Positions 1 through 13,400 of a stretch of 64,000 nucleotides of DNA are shown here, one piece after another. The position numbers and the translations under genes are program-made. Source of the DNA: Arbacia lixula (lineage: Eukaryota > Echinodermata > Echinoidea > Arbacioida > Arbaciidae); NCBI GenBank assembly GCA_963669155.1, contig OZ022581.1, positions 25,628,197-25,692,196 of the forward strand. The letters are read 5' to 3'. Under the pieces are notes generated by a model, which worked only from the letters and a program-made list of their open reading frames with translations, did not search any database and was not told the DNA's origin. Each line of letters starts with the position of its first letter. Position 1 is the stretch's first letter.

Positions 1-1441
1 TAAATACATAGACTCCCTGACCCATTTTATCCTATAAATTGGACAATGCTAAACCTAGGTGTACATATTGAGTGATAAGTGTTTCGAATGCATTTGAAGA
101 AATAACTGATGTGTCATAATATAATTAATAATCATTCATTGGGCTGAATTCCCATGTGCACCACTGGTTTGATGACAGACATACAATGTCTCATGACTTT
201 TATTTAGCTTCGAGAACCTGAGTGTATATTTAAGTATGTTAAAGATTAGGTACCGGTAGTATGCTTTCAACAATGTAGACATATGTCGATGTAGTCTAGT
301 TCATGTATATTCCTCAGTTCAAAGTAACACAGGCACTCAAGGCAATACACTCCCTCCAAATGCAAAAACAGGACCCTAAGATTTACCAAAGAGCCCCTGT
401 GAGAGAATACTGATCTACACAGAGCATGCTCTACAGCATGGGTCAAGGTGAACATGTCATGACATCAAGGTTGATGAGTATTTCTTCCCTGATATCCTCC
501 TAGACTCCTATCTCTTAATGTCTTTTTTGTCTGGCAAGACTTCTCTCTCTGTCTAAACGGATGCTTATCTCCACATGTCCGAGCACCACAACATCACCAT
601 TAAGATGTCAATCTCTACTTTAAAAAGTGAGTAGTTTTGCCGGCATGCGTGTGTACACTGTAGATCCCCAGGTGTTCAGGAAACCTGGCTATGGCATTAC
701 TTAGTTCAACACCCTCTCTCAACCTTGCTCTCTTTCTGTCTATGTATATATATATATGTTTTTATAGTCTCAGCTTTAAATAATTCAAAGTCACATGACC
801 TTAATAACAAAATCAAGAACAGTGGCAATGAACTGACCAAAAGTCAGTGCTGAAATCTAAAGATAATTTAGATTCCACAATCCACGTTTATTGCTTCGCG
901 TTGTACTAAGGGGGGGGGGGGGTGCAAAGCAGTGAATCCGCTATATAGGGGCGTTATATGGGAGGGGGGTAGATAATCAGGTCTCTGGGTGCTTCTCAAG
1001 TACTTCGAGTAATCGTCTTGAAAAGTAACAAGTTTCAACATATCAATTATATTATGGCAGACACTACAATCGGGAATGTAAAGGGACACAAATTCCATGC
1101 CTGTGGAGTGCATGGCTACCACCGAGTCTGTTAACAACTATGTCTGGTAACAAAGACCATGCCATCTCCTCATTTGCTTTAACCTCACACATGTGTAGTC
1201 TGTGTTATCAGACATAAATGTTAACAGACTTAGTTGTGTCCATGCACCCAGAGCCTAAGAACTAACTAGACCATTGTATACCAAGCTGTGATCTTACACT
1301 TGCTTCTGCTTAACCATCAGCTTATGATGGATATGTTGTCCCATCGTCAGTTTATGGGAAAGATGTAAATATGTTATGTTAAAAGTACATCATTTTTTCT
1401 ATTTGATGTCGAATACATGTGCTTGCTGCTTCACACCATAC
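1..1441. other. Sequence downstream of CUB exon 3; no exon recognised
   Basis: This is intronic or downstream sequence of the minus-strand CUB gene, whose next exon should lie here or beyond the left edge. I found no further CUB-like or other convincing coding segment. It contains a G homopolymer near 911-922 and a short TA run near 745-757. Confidence 0.5.
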
Positions 1442-4400
1442 CTGTGTAGATCATCTCCATCTGGCTCTTCTCCTCTGCTGAGATGAAGGAATATTTGGCG
1501 CTGAATGTCCGGAAGCCGGCGTAGGTCTCTGGCCGGTAGGCCTGGACACCCAGGACGATGACCACCTCCGTGCCTGGGCTCAGCTGGACATCGGGACGAC
1601 TGGCCCCCACGTGCATGGATGGACCGCGGCCATTCTTCAAGTCAATCTGGAAGGAGGGAGGTAATGGTGGAGGGGGGGGGGGGGTGAGATTAATCGAAGG
1701 TTAGAGGCACAGTGTTTGAATTTGCAGTTTAATTGAGTTTTAATTTGAATTTGAGTTCTAGTTTTCATTTGAGTTTGTTAACTATAAACCAAAAATCAAT
1801 CACATTTCTTTCCTTCCTTTTCTAAATGTTCTCATGCCAATTTTAGGTATATCAGATACTTATATCTCACCAAGAAATATGAGAAATATAAACTTTCAGT
1901 TTTAAATCTAATCTACAGTTCATAAATCTAAAGGCAACCTCTTTGCGTATAACAATTGAGCTTTAAACTACAATGTCTGTAAAAGTAGAACTGAAACAAA
2001 TTTCCAGTGTTTGAGGTGACCCTGTCCTAATGCCTTTTTATAACGCACACGGCATTATCTCTATGCAGCGGGATGATTAAACATCAAAACCAAAGACAAT
2101 TGTGGTGAGATGAATCAATGACTCGGCTGAACAATACAGATGTTGACGACCGTGACTGGGAACATCACATGATGTTTCCACTAACAAAGTCGGTATTATG
2201 ATTTAGAGTTATCAGAAACATCAGATAATTGCACCTCACCAAGAAATCTAATAGGACCATGTACATCAATTATTTACAGGTATTACAGTTAAACATCAGA
2301 ACAAGGAACAATTACGGTCACATGAATCAATGATCACGGCTGACATAATAGTCTGCCTTTCATTCCTTTCCCTTGCACATGATGGCAGTTTTGAAAAGTG
2401 CAACAACATCTATCGCCAATGGTAATGTACACATACTGTACAATATACAAGTAAGTATATGAGTTGTATCTAGAACACCAAGTTTGTACAAGTGGACATT
2501 TCCGGAGCAAAATTGATGTGTGTATCATGATCAGTGTGAATGTTCCATTAACTTGTGGATGCCTACTTTACTATAAGAGGGGTGAAGTACAGGCTATGAG
2601 GGCAAGAAGGCCATTGTAATTCAACTTATTTCCTGACAGCACTGTTTGAACAATATACTTCAACACAAACACTGACAATACAGCACTGTTTAAAGCAGTC
2701 TTGCACATTTGTACCTTTTAAGTTCTAGTCAATAACATAGACTATGTAACATATAGTTTATGACATGCTTTGCTACATACTGCAGGACATTCGATTTCAA
2801 GCTTTTGAGCCCTATGTAACTAGTATATAATATACTCAATCATACTGTGGGATATTGTTAATTCCATAACTGTCCAATGATCCGAAAATGTACGACCACA
2901 TCACTGCCACCAATGCCCAGAGTTGGACAATATTTACCACTAAAGTGCTTACTCTGCGAATGTAGGAACTGTGCTACCGTCAAGCATTAATGCAATTAAA
3001 TAATCACGTGATAAGAAACTCAACATTTGACTCATGATTTCAAGCAGAGAGACCTCTAAAAAAATTCTGGTTACACTATACATTCACAGGTAAATGTAAA
3101 AAGAAACTTTGTGGGAATTTTTTGATGATTATTTTGCTGCCAGACAATGTGAACTTCTCACATGATTCAATACCCGGGGGACGAATATCTCATTAATAGT
3201 TTGAACGCCCCCCTCTTGTATCTTATCTGATACCCAGCCTTGGCAGCCTTCCATGTTCAACAAAACAAGCTGCACTCACCATTATCACCCCAAACAGGAT
3301 TTCAGTGGTGCAAAATCAAGGGCACAGCTTGCAGAGTACAAGGTAGAAACAACAGTAAAACACTAACCACAGGCTGTAATGTGTGGCTTCGATTACTCAT
3401 GCCATTTCACACAGCACGTGCCTACATGTATGTGCACACACACTGTGGTCCAATTTGCATTTTGAAAGGATGTACAAGTACGTTTCAGGACAAAGTTCCA
3501 TTTTACATCCAATATCTTTTAAACCGCTCGCAGTGTTTTCTTTTCTTGCTCATATTCCAAGAAACGACACTCTGAATTCAACACAGATGTAAAATGTGTT
3601 TTTTTTATGACAATGAAGAGTCAATGACCATGTGACCACAGGAGTTCAAATCAAACCAAATGGCACACACACATAGAGTTGGGGTGAGGCCTCAGGTCGT
3701 TTTATCCCCACAATGCCAAAAAAAAAAACTGAGAAAAGAGTCATTTCATCAATATGAATAATGCATGACATGATTCAGGGTGTCCATTTAATAACCGATT
3801 GCAAAATAGCCCCTTAATAGTTACATTTTCCCCATGAAATGTTTTTAAAATTATGTAAACGTAAAACTAACAGAAATATGTCTCTATCTACATGTACACT
3901 TATGTTACATACACATAGCTAAATATGTCTTCTACCATGAATTTCTTTCTGTTTCTGCCTATATCTGTATCTATCTATATCTACACATAGATACCTAATT
4001 TAAAAGCTAAGATGTAATTTCTTTGAATCCTGCATTTTTTCATTTCCTCATCTTGTTATTCTAACTACAATAGAAGTACATATGCATCCACATCATCTCA
4101 GCACTTTATTCATTGTTATGTATGTATGTACACATGTACAGTGGCAGTATGTATCTTTCTGAATGTTCTGTCTACAGTGTAGATTGCATTCTTGCACTGC
4201 TGTCATAACCAATTAATGAGGTACTAGGTATTCTAACCACACTCATCACAACAGACAGTGTTGTGCTGAGTGTCTACACTCACAATTAATTCAATCATCC
4301 TTGGACTCGTTTTATCACGTCTTCCATTTCTGTAATAAATAGCCTTGTACGCAAGCACCGATACTAATAAAACTTGATTTGACCATAGTTTGACCATGCC

Positions 4401-7090
4401 ATGGAATGTCTCATCTTCCAAATGTAGGGTCAAACTTGTCCAATATGGTAAGAAATCACATGGGCAAAGAGTCCACCCTTTTTAAATCCCCAGATCATAT
4501 TGTGCAAATTGAATATAAGCAGGGATATAAGAACGATCTCTTTATTTTTTGTATGCAATTTAATTGAGATAACTTTTTGAACATATTTATCTTAGATTGA
4601 GGGGGTAAACTAAAACCTAATCCTAAAACTAACCCATGTGTGACCCCAATCCCTAGCTATAACCCAAACTCCTTTCAGATTGTACGTGATGACAACATGG
4701 GAATTAAATGTGCACATATAAACCTGGAAGTACACCAAATGGCAAGGTACCATCAATACTTTATGTTCATGTCCTTTAAGAATATTTTACAATGTCATAC
4801 TACACTCTCTTAACCCGCAACCATTATTTTTTATAGGCATAGTATCTTATGGGAACCTTGCCATTTTCCATTGGCAAATTTCCATTTTGTCTACAAGCTC
4901 TAGCTGATATGTGTTAGGGATGAGGGTAAGGGTCGAAATTAGGATTAGCACTTAATCCTGAGGTAAGGATTATAGCACAGGTTTTTGAATTGAGTTTACT
5001 TAGCCTTTTAAAGGGTAGTTTAAAGGTTTTCCTTGAAAACAAAAAAAGACGGGAGTAGACCAAATGCTATAAATCATTTATATGTTCATAAAGTATTCTG
5101 GTATCACATAAAAACAACTCATTCAGGCATCAAATATGCTGGTACATACATCTGGTGGTACATGTACATGTGCACACAGTATGTTGAATGTAACCTCACC
5201 AGAACATGCATGTTTGTATTGTGATGTTGTAATTTGAGTTCACTGACTCGTAAGCATCCCTCAATATACAATCACACTCGTGTGTTTTGATTGTTCATTT
5301 GTTATGGCATGATTCTTCATTGAGTATAACTATTTGCACAAAAGCCACTTTAGCAGGGAAATTGGAAGTCGCTTTTCCTGTAACACCATGTTATAACAAA
5401 CAAGCTGTCCGTGTGGGATTGCACCAAAATAAAGCAGTCTGAAAAATGTCCTTTTCCCCAATTAAATGCTCACCTTATACTCTACAATTAACTTCAACTT
5501 CATCAATGGTATGTGAATGTATAATCTCAGAGCCATTTATTCCAGCACCTTATCTTCACAGGAAGAAATAAGTCAATATTTGCTGGGGTTACTTTGCAGG
5601 CCTGATATCTTGAAACCAGCACATGATGCTTTAAACACTCTATGAGAAAACGAAAGTTTGCACAGGGGTACATTTTTTTTTAGTGTATCTAAAGGGTTCT
5701 GTCGCCCTGAACCCATACTCGGAGAAAAAGGAAAAGAAAATGTTCACAGGGGCACTTTTTTTATGTATATCTACATGGACTCTGCCACCCTGAACCTAAT
5801 GCGCCCCCCTGCCCCCCTTTCTGAAAGATGCTGCCCTCTCAGTATGAGAGGCAGTAGTCATCAAACACCAGCCGAAGGAAGCAATAGCACAGGGCACACT
5901 TTTTTTCTTCCCTCATCCCCCATACATCTTTTTCCTACTGCTTACCTGCAGGTAGTCCTTGGTGTCGTTTGTTTGAGAGGTGGTACTTATCAAGCACCAG
6001 TTGAAGGAGCAATTGCACAGGGACACACCTTCTTGTTTCACTATTTACAATGGCTCTATTCCCAATTGTGGAATTGCACAGGGGCTCGCCCATCTATCTG
6101 TTCTCCGCCGAGTACTTGCAGGTAGTCGCAAGTGCCATTCAGAAAGATGCGGAGGAGGAAGTCATCAAACACCAGCCAGATTAGGCAATTGCACACGGAC
6201 ACAGTTTTGTTTTTACTTCTTACATGGGCTCTCCCACCACCCTCCCCCCCCCCCCCCACCCTCCCACTCCCTTCAGCCTCCAACTATCTTTTTCCTACTG
6301 CTTACCTGGAGGTAGTCCTTGGTGCCATTCTGAAAGACACCGACCACTTGGTTGGAGAGGTGGAAGTCATCAAAGACCAGGCGGATGAAGCCGGTGTCGT
6401 TGAGGTTTCGGAGGGTGTAGGTGCACATGTAGAAGGAGCTCTGCCGGGGGTAGCTGACAGGGAAGTTAGGGGCGGAGATCACCCCCTCGGTGCCAACATC
6501 CCCCTCTAGTGTCTCATCACAACCTATACAAAAAAAATGCACATTACTAATGCATCAAATATTATATTGCGAATAAGTGTAAACTGCATAAACTAAATAA
6601 TATAGAGATAAAGGAGGGGGGGAAGGTTAACAGAAAAAAATATGTCTTCATTTCTCTAATTATATCTGTATTGTAACATATACATTTTAGCAGGTGCCTT
6701 CTTTTTTGTTTTGATATCAGAAGCAGTAAAAAAAAATTTACACTGTATGTCTGCATCTACAGCAATGCTACTATGATGTTTATTTTTCCTCTCTCATTAC
6801 AAAAACGGAGGAACAGTAGGCTACAGTATGATAAATAAGAAGTATAATTGCACAGACATCTGCTTAAGAATCAATACTTCTTTCCTTCTTAAATGAAATA
6901 ATATCAAAGCTTGTCACATTAACCATACAAACAATCCTTGAAAAACATACGAATTTAAAAAGATCCTTGAAAAATATGTAGTAATTTTGACTTTAAATTC
7001 TAAGCAAGAATACTTACCAATGGCAAATGATCCCCTCCACATACAGTGTAATAGCAGAAAGACCCAGCTCCATCTTATAAGAACTTTCAT
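1442..7090 (-). CDS. Secreted CUB-domain protein, 5' part (partial gene)
   Basis: Three coding exons are visible on the minus strand: 7018-7090, 6306-6523 and 1442-1646. Exon 1 encodes a 24-residue signal peptide starting MKVLIRWSWVFLLLHC, followed by a phase-1 donor (gtaagt). Exon 2 encodes the N-terminal CUB half, with the typical APNFPVSYP segment, a tyrosine-cysteine-rich strand (FYMCTY) and IRLVFDDFHL, ending KDYLQ in phase 0. Exon 3 continues IDLKNGRG and ends the domain with GFRTFSAKYSFIS. Phases (1, 0, then an open phase 1) agree across all junctions. Only two cysteines are visible in the domain, so the second disulfide of canonical CUB domains appears absent. CUB domains are extracellular binding modules, and the protein is inferred to be secreted or the ectodomain of a receptor. 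The ORF is open at exon 3, so the rest lies off the window. I cannot name the specific gene. Confidence 0.8.
1647..5649. other. CUB gene intron 2, featureless part
   Basis: This is most of the 4.66-kb intron between CUB exons 2 and 3. It holds AT-rich sequence, short A/T and G homopolymers (for example G run near 1672-1684) and degenerate TTAGGG/CCCTAA-like words near 4615-4680 and 4915-4980, the latter resembling the foldback element at 18964-19205. No coding segment was recognised. Confidence 0.5.
5650..6305 (-). repeat. Tandem array of decayed CUB exon 2 copies
   Basis: Immediately downstream (in transcript sense) of real CUB exon 2, the intron holds at least three degenerate copies of the exon's 3' half with its donor region, near 6107-6185, 5940-6010 and 5835-5885. 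On the plus strand each has a version of GGTAGTC, then TCATCAAA or a variant, then ACCAG, followed by a shared linker like GCAATTGCACAGGG and a pyrimidine/T-rich stretch. The copy at 6107-6185 translates on the minus strand to WLVFDDFLLRIFLNGTCDYLQ, matching the real exon's RLVFDDFHL and NGTKDYLQ but with a deletion. The linker recurs further left, near 5657 and 5742, without exon sequence. No copy has a full CUB half, so these are read as decayed exon duplicates rather than used exons. Confidence 0.7.
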
Positions 7091-7460
7091 CTTTGTGTTT
7101 AAACTGTGCATGGACAAGATAAAGAAAAGGTAAAAAGTTACAACACATTACCAAAACAATACGAAAAAACGATGGGAATTAAAAGATTCAAGCAAAATGT
7201 GATACCAGTTTCCCCAATTTTGTGAATGCCTAATAAGGTGAGTGAGTCAATTGGTAGAGATAAATGAAGCGTGATGCTCCGTAATTCTGCTTGGTTGGCT
7301 AGACATCACCAGACGACTATGAGATACATGGCATCAATAGGGAAAAAATAGACAAGGTCTCTGGAATCAGTTTCAGAGCCCTTAACTGCATAATCAACTG
7401 AGCAAGGACACTTGTAATACATACTCTTGGATATTATACATTCCAGCTTAATCCATATGC
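7091..7460. other. 5' flank of CUB gene
   Basis: This is the sequence upstream of the CUB start codon, including its 5' UTR. No clear TATA box or other control element was recognised. The start ATG lies in a short exon that could extend some distance to the right; its transcription start cannot be placed. Confidence 0.4.
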
Positions 7461-8809
7461 TTTTCTCACTGGCAAAAATTTCCTTAGCCCCGTACTATAG
7501 GTGGGGCTAAGGGGGTGGGGGAGGGGGGGGGGGTCTTAGCCCCACCTATAGTACGGAGCTAAGCTTAGACCACTTTCTGTTCTCACTCGTTTTTACCGAA
7601 GTGGGCTAGCCCCACCAATAATCCAGGATTATTTGGCCGTGCGAAAAAACAGGGCTAACCCCGCAATTGCAGGGCCAAGCCACATAGTTCGGGGCTAAGA
7701 GTGCCAGTGAGAACAGAAACGAGAAATAGTACGGGCTAAGGAAATGCGGTGTCAGCTCACAAGGCCGAGACGCCGTGACCAATCAGATAATGCCCGATGG
7801 GCGAGTGACCTTCATGCGAAGTGGTAAAGACCACATGTGCAAGACGTACACTCATAAATATTTGTAAGCTGTCGAGAAAATCCGGGGCTAATGATTTCAA
7901 GTGAGAACAGCATGGATTTCCTTAGTCGGGTTTAACCCTATATAGCCCGGGCTATTTTGAAATCGCATAGCCCGGGGGGGGGCAAAAACAGCCCCCCCCC
8001 CCCTAAGATCTCGACCGTTGATCGCGCGATCGCGACGAAAATTGGCACGTACGTCACCGATGACGTAATCTCCACAATTCAATTGTCAATTGCACCAAAA
8101 TTATTCAAATTTATTTTTAATTAATTAATTATGCTAATTAAATGCATAAAATCATAATTTGGTTGTAAATCTTTAAATATAGCCCCAAAACTACTAGATT
8201 TCAGTCCAGACACTCTTCTTAGGATTATTATCGAATTAGGATTCAAAAAAATTGCAATATCAAAGTTTTTCTTCTGTATTTTATTGTTTTTTTGAATTTC
8301 TTATGTATTTCTTTGTTTTTTCGACTTTATGTTTTTCATTGTTTTCTCAATGGAAATCATTGGCAACAATATTTCAGTCATAAATAACATGAAATTTATT
8401 GTTTTTCATCAGTAAAACTAAAGATAATGATACATTTATGAATTTTGGCTAGATACAGAATTTGCATTGGATTTGTACACGAAATCACGTTTTTGAGCAA
8501 TTTTTGGTCTGACATGCACGTACAAAATGTTACGTAACTTCCGAACCGCGTACCCCCGCGACGCAAATTTGGTCTTAAAAGTTGCGTGAGACTTGAAGAA
8601 AAAAAGTCATGAAACGTCGCGGCGCGATCTTTTCGCGATACAAATTTATTGCGAAAAATGTTGAGGGGGGGGCTGTTTTTGCCCCCCCCCCCCGGGCTAG
8701 ATAGGGTTAAGAAATAGTACTTGGCTAAGAAATGTCAGTGTGAAAAGCTTCATAAAATAGTCCGGGGTTAATGATAGTACGGGGCTAAGAACACCCAATG
8801 AAAAAAGGG
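7461..8809. repeat. Multi-palindrome foldback element with GGGGCTAAG ends
   Basis: The block is bounded by related inverted ends containing CTTAGCCCCGTACTAT (7485-7500) and its complement ATAGTACGGGGCTAAG (8774-8789). A second near-palindrome lies inside the left end (7490-7565), where TTAGCCCC and GGGGCTAAG words bracket a G run. Further GGGCTAAG and GTGAGAACAG words repeat inside. A separate TTAA-type element (7936-8706) has inserted into it, so the left and right parts read as one older element split by a younger one. Confidence 0.65.
7936..8706. mobile_element. piggyBac-type (TTAA) non-autonomous element, copy 1
   Basis: The element is flanked by TTAA on both sides (7932-7935 and 8707-8710). 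Its ends are CCCTATATAGCCCGGG and the complementary CCCGGGCTAGATAGGG. TTAA targets followed by CCC-starting inverted repeats are the hallmark of the piggyBac superfamily. Near each end are long G and C runs around GGCAAAAACAGCC-like cores that could form hairpins. The 771-bp body has no transposase ORF. It shares internal words (a long T/A-rich stretch containing TTATGTATTTCTTTG) with the element at 41753-42555 in opposite orientation. Confidence 0.75.
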
Positions 8810-8868
8810 TAATATAGAAAATGACGACAAAGATGATAATAGTGCATCACATATCTACGATGTACATG

Positions 8869-9103
8869 TATACTACAGCTTAAAGGAATTGTCATCGGGA
8901 AAGGGAAAGGGAAGGTAGGAAAGGAGGCGCAGTTTTAAACTGCGGTATATTTTGTCCAGTTCAGCATGAAACACGATGCTTTAGCCTAAAAAGCAGCATG
9001 TTTCATGCTGAACTGGACAAAATATACAGTGGTTTACAACTGCGGCTCCTTCCCTTTCTTCCCCTTTCCTTTACCTATGCCAATTCCTTCGAGCTGGAGT
9101 GTA
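8869..9103. mobile_element. Palindromic MITE family A, copy 1
   Basis: About 235 bp with imperfect inverted ends (TACTACAGCTTAAAGGAATT and AATTCCTTCGAGCTGGAGTG) and an internal palindrome around TTTAGCCTAAA, with CAGTTCAGCATGAAAC on one arm and its complement on the other. Three further copies lie at 11590-11790, 13401-13631 and 52493-52727. Ends next to TA suggest a TA target, as in Tc1/mariner-type elements, but the superfamily is inferred. It has no coding capacity. Confidence 0.75.
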
Positions 9104-11589
9104 CATCTACATCATGACAATGCCATGTAGAAATATGATATTAATAGCATTTTCAATGAACAGGAACTACCCCAATAACAATGCACACTGCAATGAAGGT
9201 GTCACTAGTTTGTAAAAAAAAAAATTAAACAGGTACATTTGTTCTAAAGTGACAAAAAGATTTTTTATAATAATCATGTACTGTAGAGTAGCTTTTAAGA
9301 TAAGTCTTGACTTTTTATATTTGTCTACCACACTGTACACAGATATGTACATGCACATATTTACCAAAAGTAATTCAGTTGTTTTCAAGCGCCAACAACA
9401 TGTATTTGTATTGTACATTCGAGCATGAATAACAATACATGGAAAAATTTCATGCTAGAATGCTACGATATAGACAAAGTTCTCCAATACTGCTGTAGCG
9501 GGATTTAAGCAATGCACTGAATCCACTGAACCGTGCAATGTGGTTATGAATACGTGCATCACTAAGCATCGGCTTCACACCAGAATAACCTCAGCCATAA
9601 AAATTCAAGAGAACAAAAGGGAACCAAAAAACTACTGTACAAATATCTTCAGTCCTGTAAAAGTGAGGTATTCATTGTGTATTGCATGGCTATATACATA
9701 GCTACAGTACAAATGTCGTAGTGATACCAGGAACAAAATTAAATTATGCTTATTCATGAGCTTTCCTTTCTTTGTTTGGCTCAGAAGTTACTATACTGTC
9801 CATCATACATGTACGCTCAGCCTCAAGACCATTCTCAAAATTTTCATGACAAAACTTCGAAATATGGTTTACATGCTTGGGCTACCATACGATTCTTAGA
9901 ATTACATGAAAGACCTTATCTTCTTACTGGGAATGTACTTTGGACTAGCTCTATGATAAGATATGCAAAATAAAGCTTACAATGTAGATTAAACAAATCT
10001 ACACATGGAATGCACAGCCCATACATGTACTGTACTGTATAATATTGTAACAACATACAGAGTATGTTTTATGTATTATGTGCAGTTACAAACTTGCTCT
10101 AACACCTATAGAGATTACCATAACACATGTGCATCTACATGTAACCTTCACATTTGACTTGATCCAAACATGTTGTTGTTTTTTTTTAAACATGTAATGT
10201 ACAGTCAGCACACCCAAAATCCTATTTGAAGAAGAGAAGTTACAATGTCACATTAGAAATACATTTTGTTTAAAAAACTGAGATAGGAATCAAAGAAAAT
10301 ACCAGTACATGTAGGTACAGTAGATTTAGTTAGATAAAGCAGTTATTCAATAAGTGACTTTGGGTGAGCTCAATACAACCAAATATGTAATATCACCTCC
10401 TTCAATGGAGATATGAGACTACATAAATGGCATTATTTTTTTTAAGACTTGTTTGTAGCATGTATACAAAAATACATACATCCTGCAGTGCAAATCATTT
10501 GTTCAGTATGATTAACGGTGGGCAAAACTTCATTTTTAAAGTACAGAAATGACCTTTGAGTATTGTAAATAAAGTTATTTTTTATAGAACATCAAAGATA
10601 AAGATATATGAAGCGTTACCAACTTTATTACCACCAGTAAATTACATGCATAAAATACAAAAGTACATTGTACCTGTACCTCACCCCGTTACTGCAAACA
10701 TAGAATAGTTTGCAGTGGAAATGTCTACAAAATTTGCATTTGGCACAGTGTGCGCGTCATTTTAAACCATTCTACATGCATGTAAATACATGTACATGAA
10801 CTGGTACGTTAAATAAGAAACCTACCTTTAGTTTCCAAACACTTTCACTTTCTGTTAAAAAAAAATTGATCCTTGGAAATTTAAACTGATACAGTGAAAC
10901 ATTTAAACCATCAGATGTTCTTCCAAGGTTTTAACGGTGAGAGTGTACTAATTAGTAAATAGGTAAACTCTTAACACCTCATGATTGTATTCTTTAAGCT
11001 TTTGTGGAGAAAGAAACATTGATTGGGAGGACAAGGCCTCAGCAAACGGCTAGCGTTTTGGACACACAAAAAAAATAATAATGGTTAATAATGTTTGTAA
11101 CAAAACAATATACTGTACCTTCAAAAGAATGGTACCTAGTGTCACACACAGATTCCAAACGGTGAGAGAGTGAGAGAGTGGGAGTAGTTATTCACTGATG
11201 TCGACTCACTGACAGATTGGTCGACTATCCAGGAAGCATTGGTAGTTATATGCCAAGCTCTCTGATTGGAGTGACAGTGGCAAATGAGGGTGCCGTGTCA
11301 CAACCATTTCCTGCAACTATGGAGTGTATACAAGGTCTTTTTTTTTGCTGTAGTACAAATGCTAAAAAATGTAGTTTTTAAAAGAAGAGTACATGTACAT
11401 ATGTGTGTTGTTAGAAGTTCACCAAATTCTGTGAAACTTTGTGCGAACCACCAGAGGCCTTATTCATGAAACCCTTCTACCCTGTTTACGTATAGTTGCT
11501 GCCTACATAAGCATGTAGAAGAATTCACTTCAGTAACTAGCTACAGGCACAAGGTTCCATGAATATGACCCCTAAACATATACATGTAA
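9104..11589. other. Intergenic, no gene seen
   Basis: AT-rich sequence with many ACATGTACATGTA-like words and short homopolymers. Scattered short ORFs in this stretch have no recognisable family resemblance and no flanking splice context. Nothing else supportable was found. Confidence 0.5.
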
Positions 11590-11790
11590 TACACTACAGC
11601 TCAAAGGAATTGGCATTGGGTAAAGGGAAAGGGAAGGAAATCCAGTTCAGCATGAAACATGAAGCTTTAGCCTAAAAAGCATCGTGTTTCATGCTCAACT
11701 GGACAAAATATACCGCGGTTCAAAACTGCGGCTCCTTCCCTTTCTCCCCTTTCCCTTTACCCAGTGCCAATTCCTTTGAGCTATAGTGTA
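11590..11790. mobile_element. Palindromic MITE family A, copy 2 (internally deleted)
   Basis: The ends TACACTACAGCTCAAAGGAA and TTCCTTTGAGCTATAGTGTA match the other family A copies. The left arm lacks the roughly 30 bp carrying the CCGCAGTTTTAAACCGCGG segment that the right arm and other copies keep, so this copy is shorter (about 201 bp). Confidence 0.75.
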
Positions 11791-12477
11791 GGTCCATTTC
11801 GTGAAACCTGACTGTGATACATGTACAGGGTAAACTCGTTCTTTACAGAGTCTACGCATTTGCAGGCTGGCTTATCTCCAAGCTCAGATGCTGAGCGGTG
11901 CAACTCCTGCATGATCTACTGTAGAGAGTGATGACAGGCTATTCATAAACTTTAAATTCCTCATGGGGTGCAATTAAGTCACACCCCTTTGGTTAATACA
12001 GTTCCATGGCAAATTTTTATATCATAATTGCACCAGGGTTCACGAAGCACAAAATTCCAACTGTGAGCAATAGGTTAAAATAATGTATGAAAAACATACT
12101 ACGCCAATTACATGTACGATAGTTTACATGCATCTGTATGCACTGTAGCACATGTAGTTTATATACAAGTTTACTTTTCAAACTTGGCTTCTTTTAAATG
12201 ATGCCAATAAAAAGTTAGAGTAAACAAGAACAGTGTATCTTTCATCTGTCTTAACTCAGATTGTAATACAAAGATGAGAAGAAATGTTAAATAACAACAG
12301 TTTTCTAATTGCGGCGCCAAGATTGTGTTGTTCTGCCATCCGCAAAGACCCTGAAAAGTAAATACTATTTCCATGAATCTGATATTTTTAATAGATTATT
12401 CTTATTCTAACATTGTATGAAGCCATAGAAATGCATGATTGGTTAAAGTATTCACTGAACGAAAGCAATTCGATAAA

Positions 12478-13033
12478 TATGCCTCCGCCTCTTTGCTAGC
12501 TCTATTTAGATTTATTCTCAGAAACCTGTCTGGTGGGCAATGAACCATTTAATTCCTATGTGAAATGAAAATATATTGTTTTCCCATGTTTGGCCAAGTT
12601 TGGCAATGTTCATTGACCTTTGACTTCCAATCTAATCAGTCCGTCTAAAGCCATCCTTGTATTAAGATTGTTTAAAATTAGCCAATTTTGGGGTAAAGTT
12701 CATCGACCTTTGACCTTTCAGAAATTTTACCGACACTATCACCAGTCTACCTCCATGAAGTGATACATCTCTGTACCATGTTTGGTTCAAACTGAACCAT
12801 TAGTTTTGCATTCAATGTGAAAAATGTTAAATTTGGCATAATTTTTAGCCAATTTTGGCAAAGTTCACTGACACGAAGCAAATGGCATGAAGCAAATCTG
12901 GTTAGCGGTTCTCAAGATATTGCCTAAACGGATTAGGGACGGACGGTCAGACATACCTACCGGCGGACGTACGTATGGACAGACGGACAACCCGAAAACA
13001 TAATGCCTCCGGCCACTTCGTGGCGGAGGCATA
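12478..13033. mobile_element. DNA element with TATGCCTCCGCC inverted ends
   Basis: About 556 bp with 12-bp perfect inverted ends, TATGCCTCCGCC at the left and GGCGGAGGCATA at the right. The interior repeats words such as TTGACCTTTGAC and TTTTGGCAAAGTTCA. The right end carries a GACGGACGG-rich stretch and its own short foldback around CCGGCCACTTCGTGG. It has no transposase, so it is read as a non-autonomous element; superfamily not assigned. Confidence 0.65.
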
Positions 13034-13400
13034 AAAACTTGTATGCGCAAGTTGTAACAAAAGAAATACAATATTCATGCACAGTGCATAGCACTGTTAT
13101 ACAAAAATGCAAGTACTGATGTTAATGATGTTGTGTAGTGAGGTGAATGGAAAAATCAACACATTGGTACTGAACGGAGTACTATTTGAACGCTTTGTCA
13201 GATTTTATGTCCAGATTACGCACAAATATCAAACAAAAGATCTGCACTTTGGTTACATGTCATTGTCACATGATGTCCCTAAACTTCAAATAAAAAGTAA
13301 TAATATTTCTTTGGAGGGTTGCATTTTTCTCTAAATGATTCATGTTTACCCTATCAGACAAGTTAAGTACTACAAAATCACATGGTCAATAATTATAATC

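Noticed and set aside
868..1137. 89-residue minus-strand frame as next CUB exon
   Set aside because: No CUB or other domain resemblance and no matching phase-1 acceptor that continues the CUB frame convincingly.
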